Position numbers and translations under genes: made by a program
Shown here: positions 45,846 through 56,007 of the stretch, piece after piece
Layout: each line of letters starts with the position of its first letter
How positions within the stretch are numbered: the first letter of the stretch is position 1
The notes under the pieces: model-generated
What the model was told of the DNA's origin: nothing
Seen by the model: the letters and a program-made list of their open reading frames with translations, nothing else
Database searches by the model: none
Assembly: GCA_021325635.1 (NCBI GenBank)
Contig: JAJPGV010000037.1
Coordinates: 1-64,000 of the forward strand
DNA: 64,000 bases
Reading direction: 5' to 3'
Origin: Chloroflexota bacterium
Lineage (GTDB): Bacteria > Chloroflexota > JAJPGV01

Positions 45846-47126
45846 TTGAAAGCCCCTCAGGCCCCACGCGGCACGCAGGACATCCTGCCGCACGAGCAGC
45901 CTTACTGGGACCTCGTCCGCAGCATCGCGGCGGGAGTTGCGGCGGACTACGGATTCCAGCGCATCGATACGCCGATGTTCGAGGAAACCGGCGTGTTCGA
46001 GCGCGGCGTTGGCGAGGGCACGGACATCGTCGAGAAGGAGATGTATACCTTCGAGGACAAGGGCGGGGCGAGCATCACCCTGAGGGCCGAGGGCACCGCG
46101 CCCGTAGTTCGAGCCTACCTGGAGCACGGCATGTTCAAGCTGCCGCAGCCGGTCAAGCTCTACTACGTCTGCCCCATCTTTCGCTACGAGCGGCCACAGG
46201 CCGGGCGCTTCCGGCAGCATCACCAGTTCGGGGTGGAGGCGCTCGGCGAGATCGACCCGGCCCTGGATGCCGAAGTGATTGAGCTGCTGTGGACGCTGTA
46301 CGCTCGGCTCGATCTCAAGGAGCTGTCCTTGCAGATCAACAGCATCGGCGACGAAAAATGCCGCCCGCGCTACCTGGACGAGCTGCGAAGCTACTATCGC
46401 GCGCACCTGCACGAGGTGTGCGACGACGATCGCGTCCGTTTCGAGAAGAATCCATTGCGACTGTTGGACTGCAAAGTTCCCAGCTGCCAGGGCATTGCCG
46501 ACCGCGCGCCGCATTCCGCCGAGTTCTTGTGCGACGAGTGCCGCGAGCACTTCGCCGGTCTTCGCCACGGACTCGAGCTCCGGGGGCTGGACTATCACGT
46601 CAACTTCCGCCTGGTGCGCGGCCTGGACTACTACACCAAGACCGTATTCGAGATCTGGCCGGCGCACGGAGGCTCGCAGTCCACCATTGGCGGCGGCGGA
46701 CGATACGACGGGCTGGCGGAGCAGCTGGGCGGGCGACGCACACCCGGCATCGGCTTCGGCACCGGCATCGAGCGCATCATCCTCAACTACAAACAGGCGC
46801 ATCCCGAAGGCCTCGCCCCACCCGCCCCGGACGTCTTCGTCATCGCCCTGGGATCTGCCGAGCGAGACGCCGCGGCGCAGATCGCCACTGAGCTGCGGCG
46901 CGCCGGCGTGGCCACCGCCAGCACGTACGGCGATCGCGGCATGGGCGCGCAGTTCAAGGCGGCGGGGAACTCGGGCGCCCGTTTCGCGCTGATTCTGGGC
47001 CCGGACGAGCTGGCCAGCGGGCAGGCAAGCCTCAAAGACCTCCGATCCGCAGCGACCGACGGCAAGCAGCTGGCAGTGCCGTTGAGCCACGTTGTGGCTG
47101 AAGTCAAAGCCCAGCTGGCGTCATGA
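45846..47126 (+). CDS. hisS: Histidyl-tRNA synthetase HisS
   Basis: A 426-residue class II aminoacyl-tRNA synthetase. TTG start, then APRGTQDILPHEQPYW. Motif 2 is YYVCPIFRYERPQAGRFRQ; histidine motifs are LVRGLDYYTKTVFE and GGGGRYDGL; the C-terminal anticodon-binding domain begins near residue 330 (DVFVIALGSAERDAA). Length is normal. The stop overlaps hisH by four bases, so it is coupled to histidine biosynthesis. Confidence 0.97.
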   Translation: MKAPQAPRGTQDILPHEQPYWDLVRSIAAGVAADYGFQRIDTPMFEETGVFERGVGEGTDIVEKEMYTFEDKGGASITLRAEGTAPVVRAYLEHGMFKLPQPVKLYYVCPIFRYERPQAGRFRQHHQFGVEALGEIDPALDAEVIELLWTLYARLDLKELSLQINSIGDEKCRPRYLDELRSYYRAHLHEVCDDDRVRFEKNPLRLLDCKVPSCQGIADRAPHSAEFLCDECREHFAGLRHGLELRGLDYHVNFRLVRGLDYYTKTVFEIWPAHGGSQSTIGGGGRYDGLAEQLGGRRTPGIGFGTGIERIILNYKQAHPEGLAPPAPDVFVIALGSAERDAAAQIATELRRAGVATASTYGDRGMGAQFKAAGNSGARFALILGPDELASGQASLKDLRSAATDGKQLAVPLSHVVAEVKAQLAS

Positions 47127-47779
47127 GCGTGAGGGTCGCAGTCGTCGACTATGGCGCAGGCAACTTGCGCTCAGTCGTTCGCGCCCTCGAGCACGCCGGC
47201 GCAGAAGCCTGCGTGACCGCTAATCCGCATGACCTCGAAGACTCCCACGCCGTGGTGATGCCCGGGGTGGCCGCGGCCGCGGATACCATGCGCGGCCTGA
47301 GCGAGCGCGGGCTGATCGAGCCCATCCTGCGCGGCATCCGGGACGGAAAGCCCTTCCTCGGCTTGTGCATGGGCCTCCAAGCGCTGCTGACGTACAGCGA
47401 GGAAGGCGGCCACCAGGACTGTCTGAATGTGATTCCGGGCGCCGTTCACAAGCTGCCTCCTGGGCTGAAGGTGCCGCAAATGGGCTGGAACCAGGTCACC
47501 TACCGCATCGATCATCCGCTGCTGGACGGCATCCCCGACGGCTCGTATTTCTATTTCGTGCACTCCTTCTACGCCGAGCCGGAGCAGCCGCACGTGGTGG
47601 TGGCTACGACCGAATATGGCATTCGCTTTCCGTCGATCCTGGCCCGGGGCAACGTCTTCGCCACGCAGTTCCATCCTGAGAAGAGCGGCGCCCGAGGCCT
47701 GCGGCTGTACGAGAACTTCGTCCATCTCGCCAACGGGAGGCCGGACCCGCGCGATCCCCGGTCGTGGCCACCATGCTAG
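47123..47779 (+). CDS. hisH: Imidazole glycerol phosphate synthase, glutaminase subunit HisH
   Basis: A 218-residue class I glutamine amidotransferase that supplies ammonia to HisF. It opens VAVVDYGAGNLRSV; the catalytic Cys is in FLGLCMGLQ, and the His-Glu pair in QFHPEKSG. The oxyanion-strand motif reads MPGVAAAAD, where most have 'LPGVGAF'. It sits between hisS and hisA with overlaps at both ends; hisF lies after hisA. Confidence 0.96.
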   Translation: MSVRVAVVDYGAGNLRSVVRALEHAGAEACVTANPHDLEDSHAVVMPGVAAAADTMRGLSERGLIEPILRGIRDGKPFLGLCMGLQALLTYSEEGGHQDCLNVIPGAVHKLPPGLKVPQMGWNQVTYRIDHPLLDGIPDGSYFYFVHSFYAEPEQPHVVVATTEYGIRFPSILARGNVFATQFHPEKSGARGLRLYENFVHLANGRPDPRDPRSWPPC

Positions 47780-48510
47780 TCATTCCCGCGCTCGACCTCC
47801 TGGACGGCAAATGCGTGCGACTGCGCCAGGGCAGCTTCGACCAGTCCACGGAGTACTCCGAGGACCCGCTGGCCATGGCCAAGCACTGGCAGGACACCGG
47901 CGCAGAATGGCTGCACGTGGTGGACCTGAACGGAGCTCGAGAGGGCCAGCCCAGACACCTGCAGCTGGTACATGCGATCCGGCAGGCATGCCCTGGATTG
48001 AAGCTGGAGCTGGGTGGAGGCCTGCGCAGCCTCGGCGCCATCGAACACGCTCTCCAGGCAGCCGACCGCGTCGTTCTCGGCACCGTTGCCATCAAGCAGC
48101 CCGAGATCGTGCGCGATTCGGTCGGCCGCTTCGGCGAGCGAATCGCGGTGGGGATCGATGCGCGTCAGGGCCTGGTGGCGATCGAAGGCTGGGAGTCGAC
48201 GTCGGCTCGACCGGCGCTCGACGTGGGAAGGGAGATGCAGCAGGCCGGCGTGCAGACGGTCATCTTCACCGACGTCGAAACCGATGGCACCCTGCAGGGC
48301 CCCAATCTGGAGGCGCTGGGCCAGATGCGTCAGCTGCAGCAGGTGCAGCTCATTGCTTCGGGCGGAGTGGCTACGATCGCGCACCTCCGGCAAATCGCGA
48401 AATTGCGAGTGGACGCGTGCATCGTCGGCAAGGCGCTGTACGATGGCGCCATCGACCTGGCCAGGGCCATGCACGAGGTCGAAGAGACCGCGGAACGCTA
48501 TGAATGGTAA
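47773..48510 (+). CDS. hisA: ProFAR isomerase HisA
   Basis: A 245-residue beta/alpha barrel that isomerises ProFAR to PRFAR. ATG 47773 starts right at LVIPALDLLDGKCVRL with the catalytic Asp; GTG 47764 would add three residues. The second Asp is in FTDVETDGTLQGPN, and phosphate-binding glycines appear in GGGLRSL and ASGGVAT. It overlaps hisH by seven bases. A perfect hairpin follows its stop. Confidence 0.96.
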   Translation: MLVIPALDLLDGKCVRLRQGSFDQSTEYSEDPLAMAKHWQDTGAEWLHVVDLNGAREGQPRHLQLVHAIRQACPGLKLELGGGLRSLGAIEHALQAADRVVLGTVAIKQPEIVRDSVGRFGERIAVGIDARQGLVAIEGWESTSARPALDVGREMQQAGVQTVIFTDVETDGTLQGPNLEALGQMRQLQQVQLIASGGVATIAHLRQIAKLRVDACIVGKALYDGAIDLARAMHEVEETAERYEW

Positions 48511-48532
48511 GGGCGCGAGCGGGCTCGCGCCC
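48511..48532 (+). terminator. Perfect hairpin directly after hisA
   Basis: GGGCGCGAGC and GCTCGCGCCC form a 10-bp stem with a two-base GG centre, starting on the base after the hisA stop. No T-run follows. It may reduce read-through into hisF or protect the hisA mRNA 3' end. Confidence 0.45.
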
Positions 48533-48718
48533 AGTGAAGAGTGAAGAGTGAAGAGTGAAGAGTTGGGAACGAAGTCGGGGCTAGGCCACGTGAAGAGTAA
48601 AGGGTGAAACGTTGGGAACGAAGAGTGAAGAGTAGACAGTGTGGGGTTCGCCGAAGCGGCCGGCCGACAGCGGTGCCACGATCCAGCACTCTTCACTCTT
48701 CACTCTTCACTCTTCACT
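48533..48718. repeat. 31-bp perfect inverted repeat of 7-mer tandems
   Basis: AGTGAAG is repeated 4.4 times at 48533-48563; its exact reverse complement (ACTCTTC repeated 4.4 times) lies at 48688-48718, 124 bases away. The arms could form a 31-bp stem. Between them are decayed copies (around 48590-48635) and a 13-base direct repeat GTTGGGAACGAAG at 48562 and 48611. Frames running through it are products of the repeat, not genes. Confidence 0.85.
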
Positions 48719-48731
48719 GCTTGGTCAGCGC

Positions 48732-49495
<764 letters not shown>

Positions 49496-49499
<4 letters not shown>

Positions 49500-50143
49500 A
49501 GGCCAGGATCAAAGGCGAGCCGGTGCCATTCGACATTGCTCAGATTCACTTCGACCAGCAGGGCCTGGTACCGGCGATCGTGCAGCATGCGCGCTCCAAG
49601 CAGGTGTTGATGATCGCCTATATGAATCGGGAGGCGTTAGACCGCACGCTGGCCGGCGATCACGTCTGGTTCTGGAGCCGCAGCCGGCAGGAGCTGTGGG
49701 AGAAGGGCGCTACCTCGGGCAATTTCTTGATGCCCAAGGGGCTCACGGTCGATTGCGACGGCGACGCGGTACTGGTGCTGGCCGAGCCCACCGGGCCCGT
49801 CTGCCATACTGGGGCGCCAAATTGCTTTTTCAACCAGGTCGTGCCGCCGGAAGACGGCCTGGGGCCGGAGATCCTCGAAGAGCTGGCGCAGGTCATCGCT
49901 CAGCGCAACCGCGACCGCCCGGAGGGCTCCTACACGGCTAAGCTGCTCCGCGAAGGCATCGACCGTATTGCCAAGAAGATCGGCGAGGAATCCGCGGAAG
50001 TGATCATCGCCGGCAAGAACGGTGTTCCAAGCGAGATCATCTGGGAAGTCGCCGACCTGTGGTACCACACCCTGGTCCTCCTCGAGGCCACCGGCGTACC
50101 CCTGCCCGCCGTCTACCAAGAGCTGGCCAAGCGCCGCAAGTAG
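49496..50143 (+). CDS. hisIE: Bifunctional HisIE (PR-AMP cyclohydrolase / PR-ATP pyrophosphatase)
   Basis: A 215-residue fusion for steps 2 and 3 of histidine synthesis. HisI part (about 1-120): [34 protein letters not shown] and metal site VDCDGDAVL plus [10 protein letters not shown]. HisE part (about 125-215): [19 protein letters not shown] with the EESAEVIIA helix. GTG 49496 overlaps the hisF stop. hisG, hisD, hisB and hisC are not in this window. Confidence 0.96.
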
Positions 50144-50174
50144 GCACAGCCGCAACCTCCAGCCGGCCTGGCGT

Positions 50175-50202
50175 GCAGGCGTATTCCGGCGCTCGCGCCT
50201 GC
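50175..50202. terminator. Stem-loop between convergent hisIE and hemY
   Basis: GCAGGCG and CGCCTGC form a 7-bp stem with a 14-base loop in the 107-base gap between the two convergent genes. No T-run is present. It is a possible shared terminator. Confidence 0.3.
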
Positions 50203-50250
50203 AAGCCGACGACCCATGCTCGTCCGGAGGCCGAAAAGCCGGTCCCATAT

Positions 50251-51627
50251 TCAAGGGCTGCCGGGGATTGGCGCGCCCAGCAACCGATCCGCCGCGGCGA
50301 AGCCGCTGGCAATGCAATCCGGGATGCCCACGCCGCGGTAGCTGTTACCGGCCAGCGCGAGGCCCGGAAGGCGCTCCAGCGCAGTTTCGAGCGCTGCCAT
50401 GCGATCCAGGTGCCCAACCTCGTACTGGGGCATGCTGTCGGGCAGTCGGTTGAGCCAGACCTCCTCGGGCGGACCATCGACGTCGAGCAGCTCATCGAGG
50501 TCGTTCAGCACGTTCGCCACGAGCTGCTCGTCGTCGATCTCGTAATGCCGGCGGCCCAGCATCCCGCCTACGAATGCCCTCAGCAGCACGTGGCCAGGCT
50601 GCGAGCGCCCCTCGAACTTCCGGCTGCTGAAGCTGCAAGCGATGATGGAACGGCCCTCGCTGTGCGGCACCACGAAACCAGCCCCGTTGAGCGGATGCCG
50701 CACCTGCTCCTCGCGGAAGCCGAGGTTAACGGTCACGACCGACGAGCGAGGAGCTGCCGGCAGCGGGAGGCCCGGCAGCCAGGAGGCAGCCGCCGCAGGC
50801 GGCACGCACAGGCACACGCCATCGGCGACGAGCTCTGCGTCGCCACCCTCGGAAGAATTGCCAAAGCGCACCCGCCACCCGCCTTCGACACGATCGAGAC
50901 CCTGCACTGCGGTATTCAGGCGCACGTCGGGCAGGGCCGCGCGCAAAGCGCTTACCAGGATCTCCATGCCTTCCCCAAAGGAGTGGAACAGCGCGTATCG
51001 CGCCCCACTGGTTCCAGGCCCGGTCGACCGCCGCGCGGTCAGCAGAGCGCGCACGACGCTGCCGTGCCGCCGCTCCATGTCGAGAAACTGCGGCATAGTC
51101 GCCGCCAAGCTCAGCCGCTCGGGATCCGCCGCATAAATGCCGCCCAGCAGCGGCTGGGCCAGGCGATCGAGCGCCTCCTGCCCCAGTCTGCGCCGAACGA
51201 AGCTAGCCAGAGACTCGTCCGGCGCTGCCCGCCGCCTGGCCACCAGGTCCAGCAGCATGCGCGCCTTCCCCAACGGCGAGACGATGGGGGACCGTAGGAA
51301 CGGGCCGAGCGCGCTCGGCGCCATCAGGTACAGGCCTTCCGGAACCGGCAGCAGCCGCCTTCCGCGAACCATGAAGCTGCGGCGGTACGCCTGGCTAGTC
51401 CGAATGAGCTGCTGCTCGAGCCCGAGCTCCCGGCACAGTTGGAGCACCGTGCCCTTGTCGATGAAGGCATCGGGGCCCGCTTCCATCAGGTAGTCCCCCT
51501 GGATCCGCGTTCGGATGACGCCGCCGACGCGACCGCTCGCCTCCAGCAAGATCACCTCCGCCCGGTCCTTCAGACGGTAGGCCGCCGCTAGTCCGGCAAT
51601 ACCTCCACCCACCACCACGATGCGCAT
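50251..51627 (-). CDS. hemY: Protoporphyrinogen oxidase (HemY/HemG-type flavoprotein)
   Basis: A 458-residue FAD enzyme oxidising protoporphyrinogen IX (or coproporphyrinogen III in some lineages) in haem synthesis. The N-terminal FAD motif is VVVGGGIAGLAAAYRL, then EVILLEASGRVGGVIRT; EAGPDAFID and SLASFVRRRLGQEALDRLAQP are characteristic blocks, and the C-terminal FAD motif is LALAGNSYRGVGIPDCIASG. The start is ATG 51627. It is divergent from the complex I operon; no other haem gene is near. Confidence 0.93.
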   Translation of the reverse strand: MRIVVVGGGIAGLAAAYRLKDRAEVILLEASGRVGGVIRTRIQGDYLMEAGPDAFIDKGTVLQLCRELGLEQQLIRTSQAYRRSFMVRGRRLLPVPEGLYLMAPSALGPFLRSPIVSPLGKARMLLDLVARRRAAPDESLASFVRRRLGQEALDRLAQPLLGGIYAADPERLSLAATMPQFLDMERRHGSVVRALLTARRSTGPGTSGARYALFHSFGEGMEILVSALRAALPDVRLNTAVQGLDRVEGGWRVRFGNSSEGGDAELVADGVCLCVPPAAAASWLPGLPLPAAPRSSVVTVNLGFREEQVRHPLNGAGFVVPHSEGRSIIACSFSSRKFEGRSQPGHVLLRAFVGGMLGRRHYEIDDEQLVANVLNDLDELLDVDGPPEEVWLNRLPDSMPQYEVGHLDRMAALETALERLPGLALAGNSYRGVGIPDCIASGFAAADRLLGAPIPGSP

Positions 51628-51770
51628 GACGAGAGCTTACTCGCCATCCCTGCCCAGCCCAGGCGGCCCTGATTTCGGTCCTCCCGGACCAGGAACTACG
51701 AGCCCCCTTGGTAGACTTGACTCCCGGGAAAGCGGCACATCGCCGCCACTAGTCCCCCTGGGGAATTCCG

Positions 51771-52124
51771 ATTCCGACATACATCGCGCTGACGGTTTAT
51801 CTCGGCCTGGCAGGCGCCCTGGTCGTGGCCCTGATCTTCATTTCGGGGCGCCTATCGCCCCATCACCCTACCCCCGCCAAGCTCGAGCCGTATGAGTGCG
51901 GGATCTCCGAGCCAACCCCCACCGAGTCGCGCTGGCCGGTACGTTTTGCCCTGGTCGCTATGCTGTTCCTGATCTTCGACGTCGAGGGTCTGTTTCTCTA
52001 TCCCTGGGCAGCATTGATGCGTGACCTTGGCTGGACAGGCATCGAGGTCATCGCCAGCTTCTTCGTCATCCTTGGCGTCGGCTACGTGTACGCTCGTTCC
52101 CGAGGAGCGCTCGAATGGCGGTAG
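51771..52124 (+). CDS. nuoA: NADH-quinone oxidoreductase subunit A (NuoA)
   Basis: Membrane subunit of complex I. Standard-start annotation would begin at GTG 51825, removing most of TM1. The frame is open from 51753 and reads [20 protein letters not shown] before that GTG, a normal NuoA TM1; ATT 51771, six bases after GGGGA, is the likeliest start (117 residues). The conserved [11 protein letters not shown] loop and [12 protein letters not shown] in TM2, with the Asp and Glu of the quinone/proton path, are intact. It overlaps nuoB by 10 bases. Confidence 0.88.
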   Translation: MPTYIALTVYLGLAGALVVALIFISGRLSPHHPTPAKLEPYECGISEPTPTESRWPVRFALVAMLFLIFDVEGLFLYPWAALMRDLGWTGIEVIASFFVILGVGYVYARSRGALEWR

Positions 52125-52597
52125 AGCACCCCGAGCTGCACGTCAAGGATGCCGCTCCCGCGTTTTTCCTCGGCCGCATCGAAGAGTGGAGCCGGGAAAA
52201 TTCGCTATGGCCGGTGATGTTCGGCCTGGCCTGCTGCGCTATCGAGATGATGGCCACATCGGCGTCGCGCTTCGATCTCGCCCGCTTTGGTTCCGAGCTA
52301 TTTCGTCCCAGCCCGCGACAGGCGGATCTCATGATCGTCTCCGGCAGGGTCTCGCAGAAAATGGCCCCGGTGCTCAAAGAGATCTACGACCAGATGCCGG
52401 ATCCCAAGTGGGTCATCGCCATGGGCGATTGCGCGGCCTGCGGTGGGATATTCAACAACTACGCCGTCATACAGGGAGTGGACAAGATCGTCCCGGTGGA
52501 CGTGTACGTGCCTGGCTGTCCGCCCCGTCCCGAAGCGCTCCTCGACGGGATCATCAAGCTCAAGGAGCGGATCCGGGAGCGCTCGCGGGCTCAGTGA
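52115..52597 (+). CDS. nuoB: NADH-quinone oxidoreductase subunit B (NuoB)
   Basis: A 160-residue subunit holding cluster N2, which gives electrons to quinone. The four Cys ligands are seen: the pair in [10 protein letters not shown], one in MGDCAACGG and one in [29 protein letters not shown] is the usual block next to the quinone site. ATG 52115 lies inside the nuoA end; it overlaps nuoC by four bases. Confidence 0.97.
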   Translation: MAVEHPELHVKDAAPAFFLGRIEEWSRENSLWPVMFGLACCAIEMMATSASRFDLARFGSELFRPSPRQADLMIVSGRVSQKMAPVLKEIYDQMPDPKWVIAMGDCAACGGIFNNYAVIQGVDKIVPVDVYVPGCPPRPEALLDGIIKLKERIRERSRAQ

Positions 52598-52986
52598 AAG
52601 TCACACTCGCCGATGTTCCGGCCGCCATACGGCGGCTCAAGGATGAAGGCTACAACCGGTTCGTGGACCTGACCGTGGTCGACTATCCGGAGCGCGAGGA
52701 GCGCTTCGAGCTCAACTATGCGCTGTTCCACACCATCGATCGCGCCTGGGTGCAGGTGAAGGCCAGCACGGCCGGCAAGGCTCCGAGCATCTGCGACATC
52801 TTCGTAGGGGCGAACGCCTACGAACGCGAGGCCTATGACATGTTCGGGGTCGAGTTCGAGGGCCACCCCATGCTGAGGCGAATCCTCATGCCTGACGATT
52901 GGGTGGGCCATCCACTGCGGCGGGACGAGCCGTTGGGCGGCGAAGAAGTGGATTTCACCACTCGGCGCGGGTACCGTGGCGATTAG
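52594..52986 (+). CDS. nuoC: NADH-quinone oxidoreductase subunit C (NuoC)
   Basis: A 130-residue 30-kDa-type peripheral subunit, near the short end for NuoC. The signature [29 protein letters not shown] is compressed here as two blocks ([20 protein letters not shown] and [20 protein letters not shown]), followed by [13 protein letters not shown] 52594 overlaps nuoB. The N-terminal extension found in longer NuoC proteins is absent. Confidence 0.95.
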   Translation: MKVTLADVPAAIRRLKDEGYNRFVDLTVVDYPEREERFELNYALFHTIDRAWVQVKASTAGKAPSICDIFVGANAYEREAYDMFGVEFEGHPMLRRILMPDDWVGHPLRRDEPLGGEEVDFTTRRGYRGD

Positions 52987-53000
52987 GAGCGCCAAGCCTC

Positions 53001-54191
53001 GTGCCTGACCTGCTCGTCAGCGATCGCCCCGAAATCCTGCACATCAACCTTGGGCCACAGCATCCGTCGACCCACGGCGTGCTGCGCGTCGAGCTGCTGC
53101 TCGACGGCGAGATCGTGGTCGAATGCCAGCCCGTGATCGGCTACCTCCACACCGGCATCGAGAAGACGTTCGAGCACCGCACCTATCTGCAGAACGTCAC
53201 CATGACCGACCGTCTCGACTATCTCAATCCACTGGGCAATAACCTGGCCTATGCCCTCAGCGTCGAGAAGCTCTTCGGCTGCGACGTCCCCGAACGGGCC
53301 CAGATCGGCCGCGTGCTGCTGGCCGAGCTGACGCGTATCAATTCCCATCTGGTCTGGACGGGCACCACCGCGCTCGATCTCGGCGCGAACTCCGTGTTCC
53401 TCTACACCTTCCGGGAGCGCGAGCAGCTGCTGGATCTATTCGAGGAGCTCAGCGGCGCTCGGATGATGACGAGCTTCATCCGGCCAGGCGGCCTGTTTGC
53501 CGATTTGCCGGCAGCCTGGCTCGACAAGGTGAGCAGCTTCCTGGACGTCTTGCCGAAAAGGATCGACGACTACGAGAGCTTGCTGACCGACAACCCGCTC
53601 TTCAGGGAACGGACCATTGGGGTGGGCGTCCTGTCGGCCGAGGACGCCCTGGCGGTAGGCGTAAGCGGACCCATGCTGCGGGCTTCGGGCGTCGACTTGG
53701 ACCTGCGCAAGGCCAAGCCATACAGCATGTATGAGCGCTTCAACTTCGAGGTGCCCGTGTACACCCATGGCGACTGCTACGACCGCTACCGGGTGCGCAT
53801 AGCCGAGCTCCGCCAGAGCATTCTCATCTGCCGTCAGGCGCTGAACATCCTGCCCGAGGGCTCGGTTCGGACGTCAGACCGCAAGGTGATGCCACCACCA
53901 CGCAGCGAGCTGGCCGGCTCTATGGAGGCGGTGATTCATCACTTCAAGCTGTACACAGAAGGGCCCCGGCCACCGGCCGGCGAGGCCTACGTCGGCGTCG
54001 AATCACCACGCGGCGAGCTGGGCTTCTTCGTCGTCAGTGACGGCACGGGCAAGCCGGTCCGCTGCCGGGTGCGAGCGCCCTCCTTCGCCAACCTGCAAGC
54101 GCTGCCGCTGATGGCCAAGGGCGGGCTCATAGCCGACCTGATCGCCATCATCGCCAGCATCGATCCTATCCTGGGCGAGGTCGACAGGTGA
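53001..54191 (+). CDS. nuoD: NADH-quinone oxidoreductase subunit D (NuoD)
   Basis: A 396-residue 49-kDa subunit lining the quinone pocket. GTG 53001 begins just before ILHINLGPQHPSTHGVLR, the quinone-site His motif. YLHTGIEKTFEHRTY, DYLNPLGNNLAYALSVEKL and the C-terminal IIASIDPILGEVDR are all standard. It overlaps nuoE by four bases. A Tyr of the quinone headgroup site is expected in this fold but I did not place it with certainty. Confidence 0.97.
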   Translation: MPDLLVSDRPEILHINLGPQHPSTHGVLRVELLLDGEIVVECQPVIGYLHTGIEKTFEHRTYLQNVTMTDRLDYLNPLGNNLAYALSVEKLFGCDVPERAQIGRVLLAELTRINSHLVWTGTTALDLGANSVFLYTFREREQLLDLFEELSGARMMTSFIRPGGLFADLPAAWLDKVSSFLDVLPKRIDDYESLLTDNPLFRERTIGVGVLSAEDALAVGVSGPMLRASGVDLDLRKAKPYSMYERFNFEVPVYTHGDCYDRYRVRIAELRQSILICRQALNILPEGSVRTSDRKVMPPPRSELAGSMEAVIHHFKLYTEGPRPPAGEAYVGVESPRGELGFFVVSDGTGKPVRCRVRAPSFANLQALPLMAKGGLIADLIAIIASIDPILGEVDR

Positions 54192-54720
54192 ACGTCCAAG
54201 ATCAGGAAGCCGCGGGCAGCGCCTCCCCGCTCTCCGCGGCCGTTGAAGAGCGTATTCGCGCCGAGGTGGGCAGGTACCCTCAGCGGCGTACGGGACTGCT
54301 GCCGGCGCTCAAGATCGCCCAGGAGGAAACGCATTTCCTGCCGCCGCCGGTGATTGCGCGTGTAGCCGACATGGTCGGCGTGTCGCATGCATCGGCCAAT
54401 GAGCTGGTGACGTTCTACTCGATGCTGCGGACGAAGCCCCTGGGGACGACCGTCGTAGAGGTGTGCGCGCAGCTGCCGTGCGCGCTGCGCGGGGCGGATG
54501 AGCTGCTCGGTCTGCTGGCCGCGGCGCTCGAGATCGAACCCGGGGACACGACGCCGAATGGCGCCGTGACGCTGCTGCGATCGCACGAATGCTTCGGGGC
54601 CTGCAATCGAGCCCCGATGTGCGTGGTCAACGACGAATACCGCGAGAACCTCCGAGGTAAGGCTCTGGAAGCGTTCCTCGCCGAGGTTGAGACTGCCGCC
54701 GGCCTGGAAGGACAAACGTC

Positions 54721-54724
<4 letters not shown>
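54188..54724 (+). CDS. nuoE: NADH-quinone oxidoreductase subunit E (NuoE)
   Basis: A 178-residue 24-kDa subunit with the N1a [2Fe-2S] cluster: Cys in VCAQLPCAL and the pair in HECFGACNRAPM. The N-terminal helical part has RRTGLLPALKIAQEETHFLP and VSHASANELVTFYSM. GTG starts overlap at both ends show coupling to nuoD and nuoF. Confidence 0.95.
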
Positions 54725-55986
<1,262 letters not shown>

Positions 55987-56007
55987 GCCAGCCAGGAGTA
56001 CTGCCGC

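Noticed and set aside
45723-47090. 455-residue open frame antisense to hisS
   Set aside because: It mirrors the codon bias of hisS, has no recognisable domain, and hisS is certain.
48533-48718. CRISPR array
   Set aside because: The 7-base units are contiguous without spacers, and the second block is inverted; no cas gene is present.
48639-48731. N-terminal extension of hisF
   Set aside because: The added residues only translate the inverted repeat; the family start matches ATG 48732.
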